Shown one piece after another: positions 40,711-50,891 of a stretch of 64,000 nt of DNA (positions are counted from its first letter, which is position 1; each line of letters begins with the position of its first letter). The notes under the pieces are model-generated. The model ran no database searches and had not been told where the DNA came from. It saw only the letters and a program-made list of their open reading frames with translations. The DNA lies in assembly GCA_002811645.1 (NCBI GenBank), contig PDIP01000014.1:121633-185632 (forward strand). Reading direction: 5' to 3'. The position numbers and the translations under genes are program-made. The DNA is from Corallochytrium limacisporum (Eukaryota; Opisthokonta).

Positions 40711-42816
40711 CTATAGTATGTCAGCCAATTGTTCAGGCGTCCGAGAAAGGACCCGCTCTGGGACCTTGTAGGCATTGGCTGGATCGTGAACTGCTCTGTA
40801 GAGGATGCTGTAATTGCTCTTGACCTCTTGGCGAATTTCACCCATGACTTCCTGTTTCAGGCGCGATGACAGGATGCGTTGTAGGCGATCGCTCAAACCT
40901 GCGGCCAGGCATCGTTCAAGGGCCGATCCTGCAAGCTGGACATCGGATGGATTGAAGTCATTCTCCGAGGCCAAAGGAGTCTGCACTCCTTCTTGTATGC
41001 GCTTCTCGATGCGCAACACCTTGTTCTTTACATTGCCATGTGCAAGCGCGGCTTGAACTTCCTCGGTAATGAGTGTACGTGAGTACAGCTTACCCATCTC
41101 TTGGAGTTTTTCCGTTTGTTTCTGTGCACTGTCGTAGAGTGAGAGAGTGCTCTGGATCGAATGAATGCAGTTCAACATGTACACCGCAGTGTCTGATGGG
41201 CCTAAGTTGCTGGCTGCATACCGAGAGGCATCAATGATCCGGGGAACCACTGCCTGCACAATTTCGTTAGCCTCTTGATCTCGTTCTTTCGTGGGGAGGA
41301 TAGACTTGTCATTCTGGTCAAGTAGCTCGTTGACTGTCTTCAAGACGTCGTAGACCGCGTTTACCGGCATGAGGTTCATATTGGGTGGGTCCACATCTTT
41401 CATAACATTGTCTACTATAGACGACAGTTCAAACTGAAATCTCTCCTTGCTCTTGACATAGAGTTCAAAAACAACGTCCAGAAAGCGACCACCTTCCCCA
41501 GCCGCAGACACAATTGATCCATAGTAGAAGTTAAGGATGTGTGAAATCTTGTAAATGGCGACCAGGCTCAGTTCCGATTGGAGGATCTGATCAACACGCA
41601 CTCTCAGCGCCCTAGCAAGTCCTGCAGCTATGCTTTGCAGAACACGATTCCTAGCTTCCAGTACATCCTCATCTTTCGTGAATGATATATGCAGAATTGG
41701 ACGTCCATCTGCATCCCGGGGAACATCTGAAGCAGCATGCGTAAATGTTTCAGGAGTATTAATATGGTTCTGGTAGCGTTGGCCAGCCAAAGACATATCC
41801 AAACCCATTTGTGATGATCGTTTCCGGATGCGGCGAAGCGGACTCTGATCCTCATCCGCAGCCAGCGCGAGAGCCGTGAGCATATCCCGCTCGCCCTCAA
41901 TTGTCTGATGAACCCAAGCCAACATGTCTCCGAGATAACGGACCGGGTCGCTAGAATGGATTTCAATCGGTCTTGTAGATCGGTCCCCTCGTGTTAAGGC
42001 ATCAATAAAGCCATAGTAAACCGAGTCATATCGGGCACTGGCATAAGCATTGAAGCATTTTGCCAATAGCTTTTCTCGCTCGGATACTGAGACCAATGCC
42101 TTCTTCATCAACGGTGGGATCTCCGGATCGTCGCCCATGGTACTGCATACCCCTATGCAATATGCTTCGATCTTTCGAGCGGCTTGCTGTTCAAGGTCAT
42201 CTGTGACGCCAATAATGTCATCGCTAACCTGATGATATTTTCCCTTCCTGAGAAGTTTGCTGTCCTGTCTGACCTTTCGAACGGATTGGAGTGCAGAAAT
42301 GAGCTCATCGGTGACTTCTACCTCTGGGTTCATGATGCAGTCCATCTCTTGCTCACTGATAACAAAGAATTCTAGAAATCGGGATGCCACAATAGTCTGA
42401 CCTTCTTGGCGTTCGGACTGATTCTGGAGTTCCGTAGTCTTCCTGATCAACGCTGACGTGTCAGTAAGCGTGCGATCTATCCGCTTTTTCATTGCCTCAC
42501 AATACTCACGCATATCTTGAGCTGCAGTGCTCATTTCTTTCAGCGTCTGCATGAGCCCATCGAAGTCCTCCAAAATACCCTCGTTGACGTCGACAGCCTG
42601 TTTCTCAATTGCACCCCTGACATCTCGCTTTGCAGCTGGTCCTTCTCCATCGGAGGGCAGGGTGGAAATGTACTGTAGTAAACTTGTGAACTGGGGATCT
42701 GTTTCCCAGTTTGACGACCGTAACTTCTCAACCTTTCTCGTCAACGGATTGGTACTCGTCGTGTTTGCAACTGCACTTTGCCGGGCTTGTCCGGCCCTGA
42801 CACCGGACTCGGCCAT
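40711..42816 (-). CDS. COG6: Conserved oligomeric Golgi complex subunit 6
   Basis: This 701-residue protein is COG6, part of lobe B of the COG tethering complex that keeps Golgi glycosylation enzymes in place by retrograde vesicle docking. The N-terminal NPLTRKVEKL segment and the helical coiled-coil half are typical. Diagnostic pieces further in are GFIDALTRGDRSTRPIEI and HSSDPVRYLGDMLAWVHQ. The C-terminal half continues with helical bundles such as NLGPSDTAVYMLNCIHSIQSTL. The start is the ATG at 42816, giving MAESG; upstream in-frame codons are not ATG. Length is a little greater than animal COG6 (about 657). The promoter region is shared with the divergent ARID-like gene, 639 nt away. With RABIF and the TANGO1-like gene it makes three secretory-pathway genes in this window. 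Confidence 0.95.
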   Translation of the reverse strand: MAESGVRAGQARQSAVANTTSTNPLTRKVEKLRSSNWETDPQFTSLLQYISTLPSDGEGPAAKRDVRGAIEKQAVDVNEGILEDFDGLMQTLKEMSTAAQDMREYCEAMKKRIDRTLTDTSALIRKTTELQNQSERQEGQTIVASRFLEFFVISEQEMDCIMNPEVEVTDELISALQSVRKVRQDSKLLRKGKYHQVSDDIIGVTDDLEQQAARKIEAYCIGVCSTMGDDPEIPPLMKKALVSVSEREKLLAKCFNAYASARYDSVYYGFIDALTRGDRSTRPIEIHSSDPVRYLGDMLAWVHQTIEGERDMLTALALAADEDQSPLRRIRKRSSQMGLDMSLAGQRYQNHINTPETFTHAASDVPRDADGRPILHISFTKDEDVLEARNRVLQSIAAGLARALRVRVDQILQSELSLVAIYKISHILNFYYGSIVSAAGEGGRFLDVVFELYVKSKERFQFELSSIVDNVMKDVDPPNMNLMPVNAVYDVLKTVNELLDQNDKSILPTKERDQEANEIVQAVVPRIIDASRYAASNLGPSDTAVYMLNCIHSIQSTLSLYDSAQKQTEKLQEMGKLYSRTLITEEVQAALAHGNVKNKVLRIEKRIQEGVQTPLASENDFNPSDVQLAGSALERCLAAGLSDRLQRILSSRLKQEVMGEIRQEVKSNYSILYRAVHDPANAYKVPERVLSRTPEQLADIL

Positions 42817-43455
42817 AGTGTGTTGATACAATATCCGATATTTTTCTTTTTAAGAATTCACATTGCAGCTAAACTGAATCTCCCGGCTTACCGATCAAGG
42901 TCTTGAACCGCATCAAGCTGCAGGTACTGTCACACCATCGCTAGTGATACGAGAGTGGCCAAGGGGTCCAAAGTACCCCCAGGGCCCACTAGCTCCCCCT
43001 GGGCGGGGGTTGGCCTGGGAGTTCCCACTGTCTCGGAACCCATAACACAAGGCGGTTAGTGAGACTGTGATTACACTAATCAATATTTTCAAATTGTTTA
43101 ATTCTTTTTCCCCCACCGGAAAAACTGAGGCTATGGTGGCTGCTTCGTAAAAGTTACCGGCCAGGCGTTTTACTATCGGCCTGAAGGTACGATTTCGCGC
43201 CCGCTTCCCCACCACCTCTGAAACCACGGCCGCAGCGCAACGGTTGCACGAACCGCGCCTTAGCAGGGAAAGGTCGTGGAGCTCCATATTTCAGAAATAT
43301 GGTACTGGTATATGTCGCTGTTAAGCACTGTCTGTACCGAGTGAGATATACTAAAGTGTACCGGCTTCGACCCAAATGATATTACCATGAGATGCGACAC
43401 ATACGCAGTGCGTGAAACAGACATGACATGATCCGTTCGCATGTAAGTGATCACA
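42817..43455. other. Divergent promoter region, COG6 and ARID1-like gene
   Basis: No gene is supported. It is the shared upstream region of two divergent genes. No clear TATA box was seen. Confidence 0.5.
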
Positions 43456-46377
43456 ATGTCAAATGGAGGCCAACCTCCACCGAGGAATGTAGGAGCGGAC
43501 CCTAGCCAGGATCCGAATCTGGGTTCCAATAGAGATCCAAATATTGGATTCAACGCTCCCGGAATAGATCGACAGAGGGCCTTTTTTAGTGCTAGTGTCC
43601 TTGATCCTTACAAGCAATATGGTAACGAGATTTCCGCAGGTCAAGGCGGCTTTCCAACAACACTTGGGGGGTATAGGCCAGGATTAAACCCACAGCAGTC
43701 CCCAATACAACAGCAGCAGTATGGACAATTCGGAGATCCCTCTTGGCAAGGATTACCACAACAACCCGCTGGCTTTCCACCGCTTCATTTCGGGCATGAG
43801 AATCCTCAATCGACTGCTGCAGGCCAGCAGGGATTTAGTGCATTACAAGGAACATTTGATACGCAATGGGACAATCTAGTCGGTAGTGTGGGACAGCCCG
43901 CCTATGGCGGGGCAGGCTTCGGATATCAAGAGTTTAGCATGGCAGGACCGCCACCAGGACCACCATCAGGACCACCACAAGCTGAACCTGGCACTCGAGC
44001 TCACCCTCAGCCGGAGTTTATGTCACAAACACCAAATCCTATGCTGCAAAGCGCTCAATCCCAACTAAACGCTGATTTCACTCAACTGGCATCGTCGTTG
44101 CCTTCACCAAACCGGACCTTGGGGAAATCATTCGGTCTGTCAGACTTCAATCCGGTGAAGATGTCCTCCCCCGTGCAACTAGGGGCATTGGGGAAGACAT
44201 CTCCTCTATTTCCCCCAAGTCAGCAGCCTGGTTTGGGGCTCGAGTCTGTAGAACCGAGTTTTACGTTAGATTCTTCGTCTCTGCCGCCAGAACAACCTGA
44301 CAAGAGTCAAGATACATCCTTGGAAGGTGACCTCTTCAAACAGTTCGGGGAGCTTTTACCGGTGAAGAGCCCCGCGAAGGAAGAACCACCCTTAGACACA
44401 ATACGGGCCAAAATGTTCAAATTTGAGTTTGGACCGCACCAAGACATCAAGTTTTCGCGATCATCCCGCATGGCTCGGGCCAAGGCAAGTCGAAACGCAA
44501 CCGGAATCGTGCGCATGGCCCAAGATAAAGGACCAGGCATAGAGATTGATCAATGCATTTTCTGGGCGTTGGTGTACAGCTCGAAGCGTAGGAAAGAATT
44601 GCCACGCCCCAGTAATAGTAACCTTGTGACCGCACGTACCCTTGCCTGGGCATTCGTGTACAACGTAGCATTGATTCGACCCAATCCCCACTCAATCGAG
44701 CTGGATATCCGGCTGTACGTCGAGCTGGGATACTTTTTGGCAGCGACAGGATACCTCCGGGCAATCATTGGTGACAACGAGGAGCTGACCCAGGATGACC
44801 TGACTCTTCTTCGTCGCCGATATGTGCTCGATTTGTACGCAATGCTGAAGTATATTTTAGCAAACGGCGGGTTCACAGCGTTCAGGGTAAAGTCGAAATG
44901 GCAAAAGATGTTGGAAGACTTCATGGTAAATCAGCCCATCAAAGACGGTGATTGGCAACTGATTGAGCTCTGGGGCAATGGCATTCTAAAACCGTTCTGG
45001 TTTTGGTTGTCCGCAAAGAACCCAGTTCGTGGGGACTCTCTTGATAGAAGAGATGGCGAAACGGGGGAAGAAGACACAAAGCCTGAGAAGATTGAAGACC
45101 CTCCGGAACTTAGCGAGCCTGAGGAGGATGACGAAGGACCAATTAAAAAGGCACGGCTTGATCTGCTCGGTGCGGCCACCACTGGTGACGTCAACGGAAT
45201 TGATGTTCACGATTTACCACTCGAGCTGGCGCCTGCGGAATGCATCCGAAGGGAACGCACGCGTGCGGTCGACTTCAGTTCGGTACCAATCAGAGACATC
45301 GTGCTGAGCCTGAAAAGCGATCTATTTGTTGAAAGTGGACAGGCTTTGGATGTACTAGCCATGTCTCTCTCCGACCCAGAGGTTCGCACAAAAGGTCATT
45401 TTGACGTCGCCTCGGTAATTTTCCACCTCTTGCGCCACTATGCTGCATATGCTTTGCTTTGGGAGCCGTACGAAGTTGAGGGCCAGCAGTTGTTTAAGGA
45501 CTTCAGTCGTGCTCAAGAGCTTGCGAAGCAGCTTCGGAAGGACCTCCCTCCGGCAAACACAAGTGCTGATATTCTTAGGGACCGTCTCATTATCATCATT
45601 TCACAGCTAGAATATGCAACCCGAAAGACTGCACAGCGCATCAAATTGGTGACGAATCGCTGGGCAATGGCTGTGGTGACACATTCCCTCCTCGTTCTTG
45701 GTCCAACACATGGACCGGCTGCGAGATTTAGTCGTCAGATTTGTGTTAACCTAGCACCCAGCATACTGAACGAGGACAAAATGATTCGCCACTATTTGCA
45801 GTCCATAACCAAGAAATTTGCGGAAATGTTCACCATGGAGAAGTATCGTGACATCATTTTCTGCAATCGTCATGCGAATAGGGACGAGGTCAAAGACGTC
45901 ACGGACATTGTCAAGTTCTTAAGTGAAGCATCCCTGCACGGTGTGATCGGTAGTCTATGGTCAACGAGCCAGCAGGATCAGATTCTGGCAAAAGATGTTC
46001 TCAATTCTGTAATCGCCCTACTAAATCACGAGGATGAGGCCTGGAGTGAATGGGCTCTGCTCACCCTATACAATGAGATCGATGCAGGGGAACTAGGCTT
46101 TGCCCCCACTAGCCAGCTCAACCGCATTCGCAGCTTTGTAGCACAGCATAAGGGCCATGGCGTTGCACTCGTTCGACGCGCGACGGAACTACATGGTGGG
46201 CCAAGGTGGATCATCCGGGCACTCGATTGCATACTTACTCTTCTCGATAGTGACAGCCAACGCTTGTGGGGGGAGATTTCGGCACGGTTGTCGGCCGTAA
46301 CAACTTTGTTGGCGCTGCCTGATGAAGAAATCCACGAGCGAGTGGCGAGGATCAGTCTCGTACTCGCAAGCGAATGA
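43456..46377 (+). CDS. ARID1/BAF250/Swi1-like SWI/SNF subunit
   Basis: This 973-residue protein has a long N-terminal Gln/Pro/Gly-rich region (1-330), as in animal ARID1/Osa and yeast Swi1. Around residues 400-525 a divergent ARID fold is visible; the key piece is VLDLYAMLKYILANGGF followed by KSKWQKMLEDF, matching the ARID 'LDLykLyklV..rGGf..V...kkW' core. Its C-terminal helix ends ILKPFWFW. After an acidic linker with a KKAR patch, a second domain starts near 615 with VLSLKSDLFVESGQALDVL, which corresponds to the 'SLKSGLLAES..ALD.' start of the BAF250 C-terminal domain and continues as helical repeats to the end. Such subunits target the SWI/SNF remodeller to chromatin. The first in-frame ATG is at 43456. 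The divergence of the ARID and lack of close sequence identity leave some doubt. Confidence 0.68.
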   Translation: MSNGGQPPPRNVGADPSQDPNLGSNRDPNIGFNAPGIDRQRAFFSASVLDPYKQYGNEISAGQGGFPTTLGGYRPGLNPQQSPIQQQQYGQFGDPSWQGLPQQPAGFPPLHFGHENPQSTAAGQQGFSALQGTFDTQWDNLVGSVGQPAYGGAGFGYQEFSMAGPPPGPPSGPPQAEPGTRAHPQPEFMSQTPNPMLQSAQSQLNADFTQLASSLPSPNRTLGKSFGLSDFNPVKMSSPVQLGALGKTSPLFPPSQQPGLGLESVEPSFTLDSSSLPPEQPDKSQDTSLEGDLFKQFGELLPVKSPAKEEPPLDTIRAKMFKFEFGPHQDIKFSRSSRMARAKASRNATGIVRMAQDKGPGIEIDQCIFWALVYSSKRRKELPRPSNSNLVTARTLAWAFVYNVALIRPNPHSIELDIRLYVELGYFLAATGYLRAIIGDNEELTQDDLTLLRRRYVLDLYAMLKYILANGGFTAFRVKSKWQKMLEDFMVNQPIKDGDWQLIELWGNGILKPFWFWLSAKNPVRGDSLDRRDGETGEEDTKPEKIEDPPELSEPEEDDEGPIKKARLDLLGAATTGDVNGIDVHDLPLELAPAECIRRERTRAVDFSSVPIRDIVLSLKSDLFVESGQALDVLAMSLSDPEVRTKGHFDVASVIFHLLRHYAAYALLWEPYEVEGQQLFKDFSRAQELAKQLRKDLPPANTSADILRDRLIIIISQLEYATRKTAQRIKLVTNRWAMAVVTHSLLVLGPTHGPAARFSRQICVNLAPSILNEDKMIRHYLQSITKKFAEMFTMEKYRDIIFCNRHANRDEVKDVTDIVKFLSEASLHGVIGSLWSTSQQDQILAKDVLNSVIALLNHEDEAWSEWALLTLYNEIDAGELGFAPTSQLNRIRSFVAQHKGHGVALVRRATELHGGPRWIIRALDCILTLLDSDSQRLWGEISARLSAVTTLLALPDEEIHERVARISLVLASE

Positions 46378-46423
46378 GAAAGACTTCTGTAACAAAATTT
46401 ATATATGGAACCGCAGTGGGTCT

Positions 46424-46429
46424 ATTAAA
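46424..46429 (+). terminator. Possible polyadenylation signal of the ARID1-like gene
   Basis: ATTAAA lies 47 nt after the stop codon, in the 216-nt spacer shared with the convergent BCKDHB gene. Confidence 0.35.
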
Positions 46430-46593
46430 TACATTTATGTCATGGATAAAAATGCTGGTAGGTAATGTGAGTATCTATGGGTGCTCTCCTAGGCGCACCA
46501 AGCGATGGACGAGCCCGAAGAAGGAAAATCCCGGTCACGCGTGACATGGACCCGTTGCCAGTTTTGGTGATTTTACTTTTTCTACCGAACTGA

Positions 46594-47733
46594 TTAGTAG
46601 TTCAGGGTATTGTCAATGGCATCCAACAGGCGGAACTTGTTGGGCATGTAGAAGGGCTCAAAGACAAGAGGGAAGGGAGTGTCGTATCCAGTTACTCGGG
46701 AGACAGGGGCCTCAAGGTGGAGGAAGCACTTGGATTGGATCTTGGCGGCAATCTCAGCAGCAAATCCGCCAGTCAGGGGAGCTTCATGAGTGACGATAAG
46801 ACGACCAGTCTTCATCACGCTCTTCTCGATGGTCTCGCTATCCCAAGGCAGAATGGTGCGGAGATCGATGATCTCAATGCTGCAGCCATGCTTCTTCTCA
46901 GCTTCCTCAGCAGCCAAACGCACAGTGTTCAGCTGATGCCCCCACGCAACCATGGTCAAGTCATCGCCCTCCTTGAGCACCTCCGCCTTGCCCAACTCAA
47001 TCTCGTAGTCACCCACGGGGACGTCCTCAGTGGCAGCACGGTAAAGAATCTTGGGCTCCATGAACACAACAGGGTTCTTATCCCGAACAGAGGCTAGCAG
47101 GAGACCCTTGGCCTGAATTGGTCCGCGAGGAATGACAATCTTCAGACCGGGGGTGTGAGCAAAGTAAGCCTCGGGGCTCTGGCTGTGATAATGACCACCA
47201 TGTCCGACAGCACCGCAAGGCATGCGGAACGTCAGAGAACCGCAGTCAAACAAATTACCAGAACGGTACCGGTATTTAGCAGCTTCGTTGACAATCTGAT
47301 CGAAGGCAGGGAATACGTAGTCAGCGAACTGGATCTCTGCAATGGCAGTGCAGCCACCAGTGGCCAGACCGATGCCGAACCCAGCAATACCCTGTTCACA
47401 GAGGGGAGTGTTGAAGACACGGTGCTTTCCATGCTTGCTAGCCAAGTCCATTGTGCAACGGAACACACCACCGAACGCAACATCCTCACCAAAAACACAG
47501 GTGGTGGGATCAGTTGACAGAGAAATATCCATGGCGTTATTGATAGCCTGGAAAAGGTTCATCTGCTTGGTCTCTCCGAGGTCCTTAAGGCCCATTTCTT
47601 CCGCAGTCATGGGGTGATAAGAGATGGTGCCAGCTACCCGAGCGCTGGTGTGGAACTGTGACTGCTTTGCGGACGCAGCGACACGTTGGCCGACCTGGCC
47701 AAAGATACGCCGACTGGCATTTGCGAGCACCAT
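46594..47733 (-). CDS. BCKDHB: Branched-chain 2-oxoacid dehydrogenase E1 beta, mitochondrial
   Basis: The 379-residue product pairs with E1 alpha to decarboxylate the 2-oxoacids of leucine, isoleucine and valine in the mitochondrial matrix, using thiamine diphosphate. The ATG at 47733 is chosen. It gives a leader beginning [18 protein letters not shown], which is basic and amphipathic, as expected of a matrix targeting signal. An in-frame extension upstream is less likely. Diagnostic elements are [14 protein letters not shown], where the E1 alpha counterpart differs, [20 protein letters not shown], and [19 protein letters not shown]. The C-terminal [11 protein letters not shown] and [19 protein letters not shown] are also family-typical and separate it from the pyruvate dehydrogenase E1 beta. 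Length is close to the animal enzyme (about 390). It converges with the ARID1-like gene. Confidence 0.96.
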   Translation of the reverse strand: MVLANASRRIFGQVGQRVAASAKQSQFHTSARVAGTISYHPMTAEEMGLKDLGETKQMNLFQAINNAMDISLSTDPTTCVFGEDVAFGGVFRCTMDLASKHGKHRVFNTPLCEQGIAGFGIGLATGGCTAIAEIQFADYVFPAFDQIVNEAAKYRYRSGNLFDCGSLTFRMPCGAVGHGGHYHSQSPEAYFAHTPGLKIVIPRGPIQAKGLLLASVRDKNPVVFMEPKILYRAATEDVPVGDYEIELGKAEVLKEGDDLTMVAWGHQLNTVRLAAEEAEKKHGCSIEIIDLRTILPWDSETIEKSVMKTGRLIVTHEAPLTGGFAAEIAAKIQSKCFLHLEAPVSRVTGYDTPFPLVFEPFYMPNKFRLLDAIDNTLNY

Positions 47734-50414
47734 TGTGAATTGAAATGTGTCTGTAGAACAACAAACCGTGCCGACTTCTATCTCTATCGATACAGCCAAC
47801 TTTCATATCACCAACACCTCTGCTTGAGTTAGAATCTACGGATGAAATAGGTGATTTTGTTTCACACTGTCAACTGACCGCCCAGGGCACTGAAATCTGC
47901 GGTATCGACAGTCCTGCAAGAGAGCCGCCATATGTGGCGCTGCTGTCCATATTGAACGTTACGGATCAGCAGGCACCGATTGCGGAGGCAACACACAGAA
48001 ACAATTAAAGAAGTGGCAGTGAAAGAACACACAGTAACAGTTAGCTACCCCTTTTTTCCGCTTTGCCATCCCACTTCCCACGGAGTTTTTATTTGTGTGT
48101 TCAAATTGCCCCCCCCCTTCCTTCCTCTCTTCTACAGCAAATCTCCCAAAAATGGTCCACGCAAGACTGCGCAGTGCCCAGCGTGCTGCCCCCCACCCTT
48201 ACTGCGCTGCCCGGAGCCGAAAGAGAAAGCGAGGAACGAGTGTGAGAAAAAGCCTTGCACCCCGGGTGGAAAGTTTCAAGCGTCAGAACAGAGCCTGCGA
48301 ACTGCAAGGTGCACACAACTCCTCTTGCGGCTCTGAAACTGCGAGAGCACACGGCCACAGCACTCCCTCTTGGGTAAATCCTTCCAACTCCGCAACAGAT
48401 GCTGGGCCCAGTTGGTTTGTTTCCCTGGGTGCATGCACACCAACACCCAGCCCTACCACACACGCACCGGCCCTTGCTGGGACACCCCCCCCACACAGGT
48501 CGCACCCACTTCTTCCTTCGGCCGCACCACAGAGAAGCTGATCCCCGCGCACCCCGAAGGGAAGAAGAAACTCTACCCAGGACCGTGCGGAGGCAAAGGT
48601 GGTAGCAGTTGTAAATCCCAGGTGTCTTCTTCTCTCTCCTGGTTTATTTTGCACAGGTGGTGGTGGATACGGTGAGCTCTCCTCGCTTCGGTTGCACAGC
48701 TCGTGACTTTTCCTGTTTGTTGGGCCAGCCGTAGAGCCCATGTGTACCAGCCCGGAGACAAAACGCGATGAACGAGGCCATAGATTTGATAAGGACCTCC
48801 GAATGCACCTCTCTCGGAATCGGCAGGACGGCAGTGGATACGGCCGCCCGGCTGGTTTTGTTTGGGTGGCAGACCGGGGGGGGGGAGGGAGCGCAGTCCG
48901 AACCAAATGGAACAGTACTTTTTGGTTTCGAATCGAGGGAATAATGCGGGAGCTCCCCGGAAGGGAGGGGGTGCTGTGGCAGTACGCAAAACGCAAGGGT
49001 TCGAAAGCGAATTGCTTCTGCTGCTACGCGCTCTCTCGGTCCAGGGGACATCGATTTTCGGCCTACTACAGCGGTTACCGTTTTCCCACTGCACAATGCA
49101 GTGTATTTAATAGGGCATTCCAACGACAAGGAAATGAGGGGACCTTTGTACAAATGCGCCAGTGGGGAAATTTTCCCACATTAAGCCCATTGTGTACAGG
49201 TCGGCGGTCGGCTAATCCACGACGTTTTCCACTATCGAGGGGCTTTGCAAAGCCACATTGTAGGCCCGACGAGACGTGCCAAAAGAAGGGACCGAGGTCA
49301 AGCCGGCGTACGTCATCCTCGCAAGCAATCCGATGCATCCTTCGGTCGCTCTTTACCCATTTCAAGATTTGGGAGACGGTTTGGGCGACTATTTTGTAGT
49401 CGACGACTTGGCGGGCAGCACTGCCGCTAGCGTGTATCCGTGAATGCCTGCAAAGTCGCGTGTACAACTCGTCCACAACGTTACCTCAGCCCACAAGAGG
49501 ACGGAATGACATAAAGTCAGGGCATGCAGAACCGGCATGAATCATCGTCCAAGGAACCACACACGAAGCACTCCCATAGGCACACAGTAAACCCGACAGG
49601 CAAGGCCTGAGGTTCCAAATTGATCGACTGCTGCAAGCCCCGCGCTGCAGTACTGGAAAATATTGATTAATTTTCAGATCGGCCTCGCTGTGGAAAACAA
49701 TTTTGGACTCCCCCTTCCCTCCAAATTTTTTAGTGGGTGCTGGCTCGTGGAGCGCATTGTTGAGCTAAAAATACCATTGAACGCGTCCGGACTGATACCG
49801 AGTTCATTTTCTTTGGGACCGCTTATCTATAGAAAATGTACTGACAACGGCTGCAGCTAGCGGGATGATTGGTTTGGCTACGCGTCGAACACACAATTCC
49901 TTGAGGCAGATCTCTCTGCTGGGTAGGTTCTGGGGGAAGGATTCATAGCTTCTCTTCATCCCCTGACCACTGAGTATAACCGTCGAAGGAAGGAGGGGTG
50001 TAGCGAAAAAGCCACTTCTGAGGGACGAGTCGGGGCGCATCTACACCCCAAAAAAGCATCATCGGCGCCTCGAAGCATCTTGCGCAGAATTTAGAGCCAG
50101 CAAGTGACTTCCTAGTCGGATTGGCATGCCAATGAATGGCAGAATGCAACAGTCTATTCTGGAACACTATTAGCGCGAACTGCTATTGGGCGCGGTGTGG
50201 TAAGGGAACGAATAGCATTCCACTGTATACCGTGCCATGATTCATTGCGCAGGGAGTAACAAAAGGCCAAGCCCACACACGAGAAATGCAACAACAACAA
50301 GTCACAGAGCATCATGCCCGCATACTACTTGCTGGAAAAGCCAAAAAGTCATCTGGTCCGACCCGGATGAAAACTTTATTCCGTTTTTTTACATACATAC
50401 AGATACATATTCAT
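47734..50414. other. 2.7 kb intergenic region, GC-rich in its centre
   Basis: No gene is supported. Between about 48100 and 49450 several overlapping frames of 130-237 codons occur on both strands, but this reflects low stop density in GC-rich DNA; their products are Arg-, Pro-, Ser- and Cys-rich without domains. Homopolymer runs are C9 at 48109-48117 and G10 at 48876-48885. Confidence 0.5.
50375..50380 (-). terminator. Polyadenylation signal of the MEF2-type gene
   Basis: AATAAA on the minus strand lies 35 nt after the stop codon of the MADS gene. Confidence 0.5.
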
Positions 50415-50891
50415 TTACCGACCCTGCTTGACCTGAGCCATCATCTCATCGAAGGCCTTACTCACGGCATCGTATTTGTCCTGGTCTTCAGGTTTGATGT
50501 CAAGGTCTTCTTCGTCATCTTCCTCTTCCTCATCGTCCGCGTAACGAGCACTCCGGCCAGCAGACTTACCCTTGCGCGACGCTGCGCTTCCGTTCTGGGG
50601 CGGAGGCTCCTTGCCCTCTTTTTTGTTCACAATCCTTGCAATGTCATCGTTGTTTCTGCTCTCAGTGGGTTCTGAGAAGTCTGTGTACTTCAGCAAAATT
50701 TTGTCCATATCTGATGACGCATATTGAAAGAGTTTGTTTTGTGCGTTGAAGATGATTAGTGCCACTTCGCAGTCGCAAAGGACACTAAGCTCATACGCCT
50801 TCTTTAACAAACCAAGTTTCCTCTTCGTGAAGGTTACCTGTCTGTTACGTTCATTATCAATACGCTTGATAGCGATCTTCTTTCGCCCCAT
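50415..50891 (-). CDS. Minimal MEF2-type MADS-box factor
   Basis: Residues 1-60 are a near-perfect MADS domain of the MEF2 class ([11 protein letters not shown], then [20 protein letters not shown] and [11 protein letters not shown]). Residues 61-90 continue as the MEF2-specific extension with [18 protein letters not shown] and the ESRNNDD segment. MEF2 proteins bind YTA(A/T)4TAR sites as dimers and recruit co-regulators in a hydrophobic groove of this same region. What follows is short: a Lys/Gly-rich linker with SARYADDEE and a run of acidic residues, then a helical [10 protein letters not shown] tail. The total of 158 residues is far below the 350-500 of animal MEF2, with no long transactivation region. 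The ATG at 50891 is the natural MADS start. Confidence 0.93.
   Translation of the reverse strand: MGRKKIAIKRIDNERNRQVTFTKRKLGLLKKAYELSVLCDCEVALIIFNAQNKLFQYASSDMDKILLKYTDFSEPTESRNNDDIARIVNKKEGKEPPPQNGSAASRKGKSAGRSARYADDEEEEDDEEDLDIKPEDQDKYDAVSKAFDEMMAQVKQGR

Noticed and set aside
30834-42816. Operon-like run of same-strand genes from COG6 to UNC-45
   Set aside because: Spacers of 333 nt to 2.5 kb and unrelated functions argue for independent eukaryotic transcription units.
46594-47799. Upstream start for BCKDHB at 47799
   Set aside because: The extension is acidic and Cys-containing, whereas the ATG at 47733 gives a proper mitochondrial leader.
48283-48996. 237-codon minus-strand frame
   Set aside because: It overlaps other long frames on both strands in GC-rich DNA, and its product has repetitive Arg/Pro/Ser/Cys composition without a domain.
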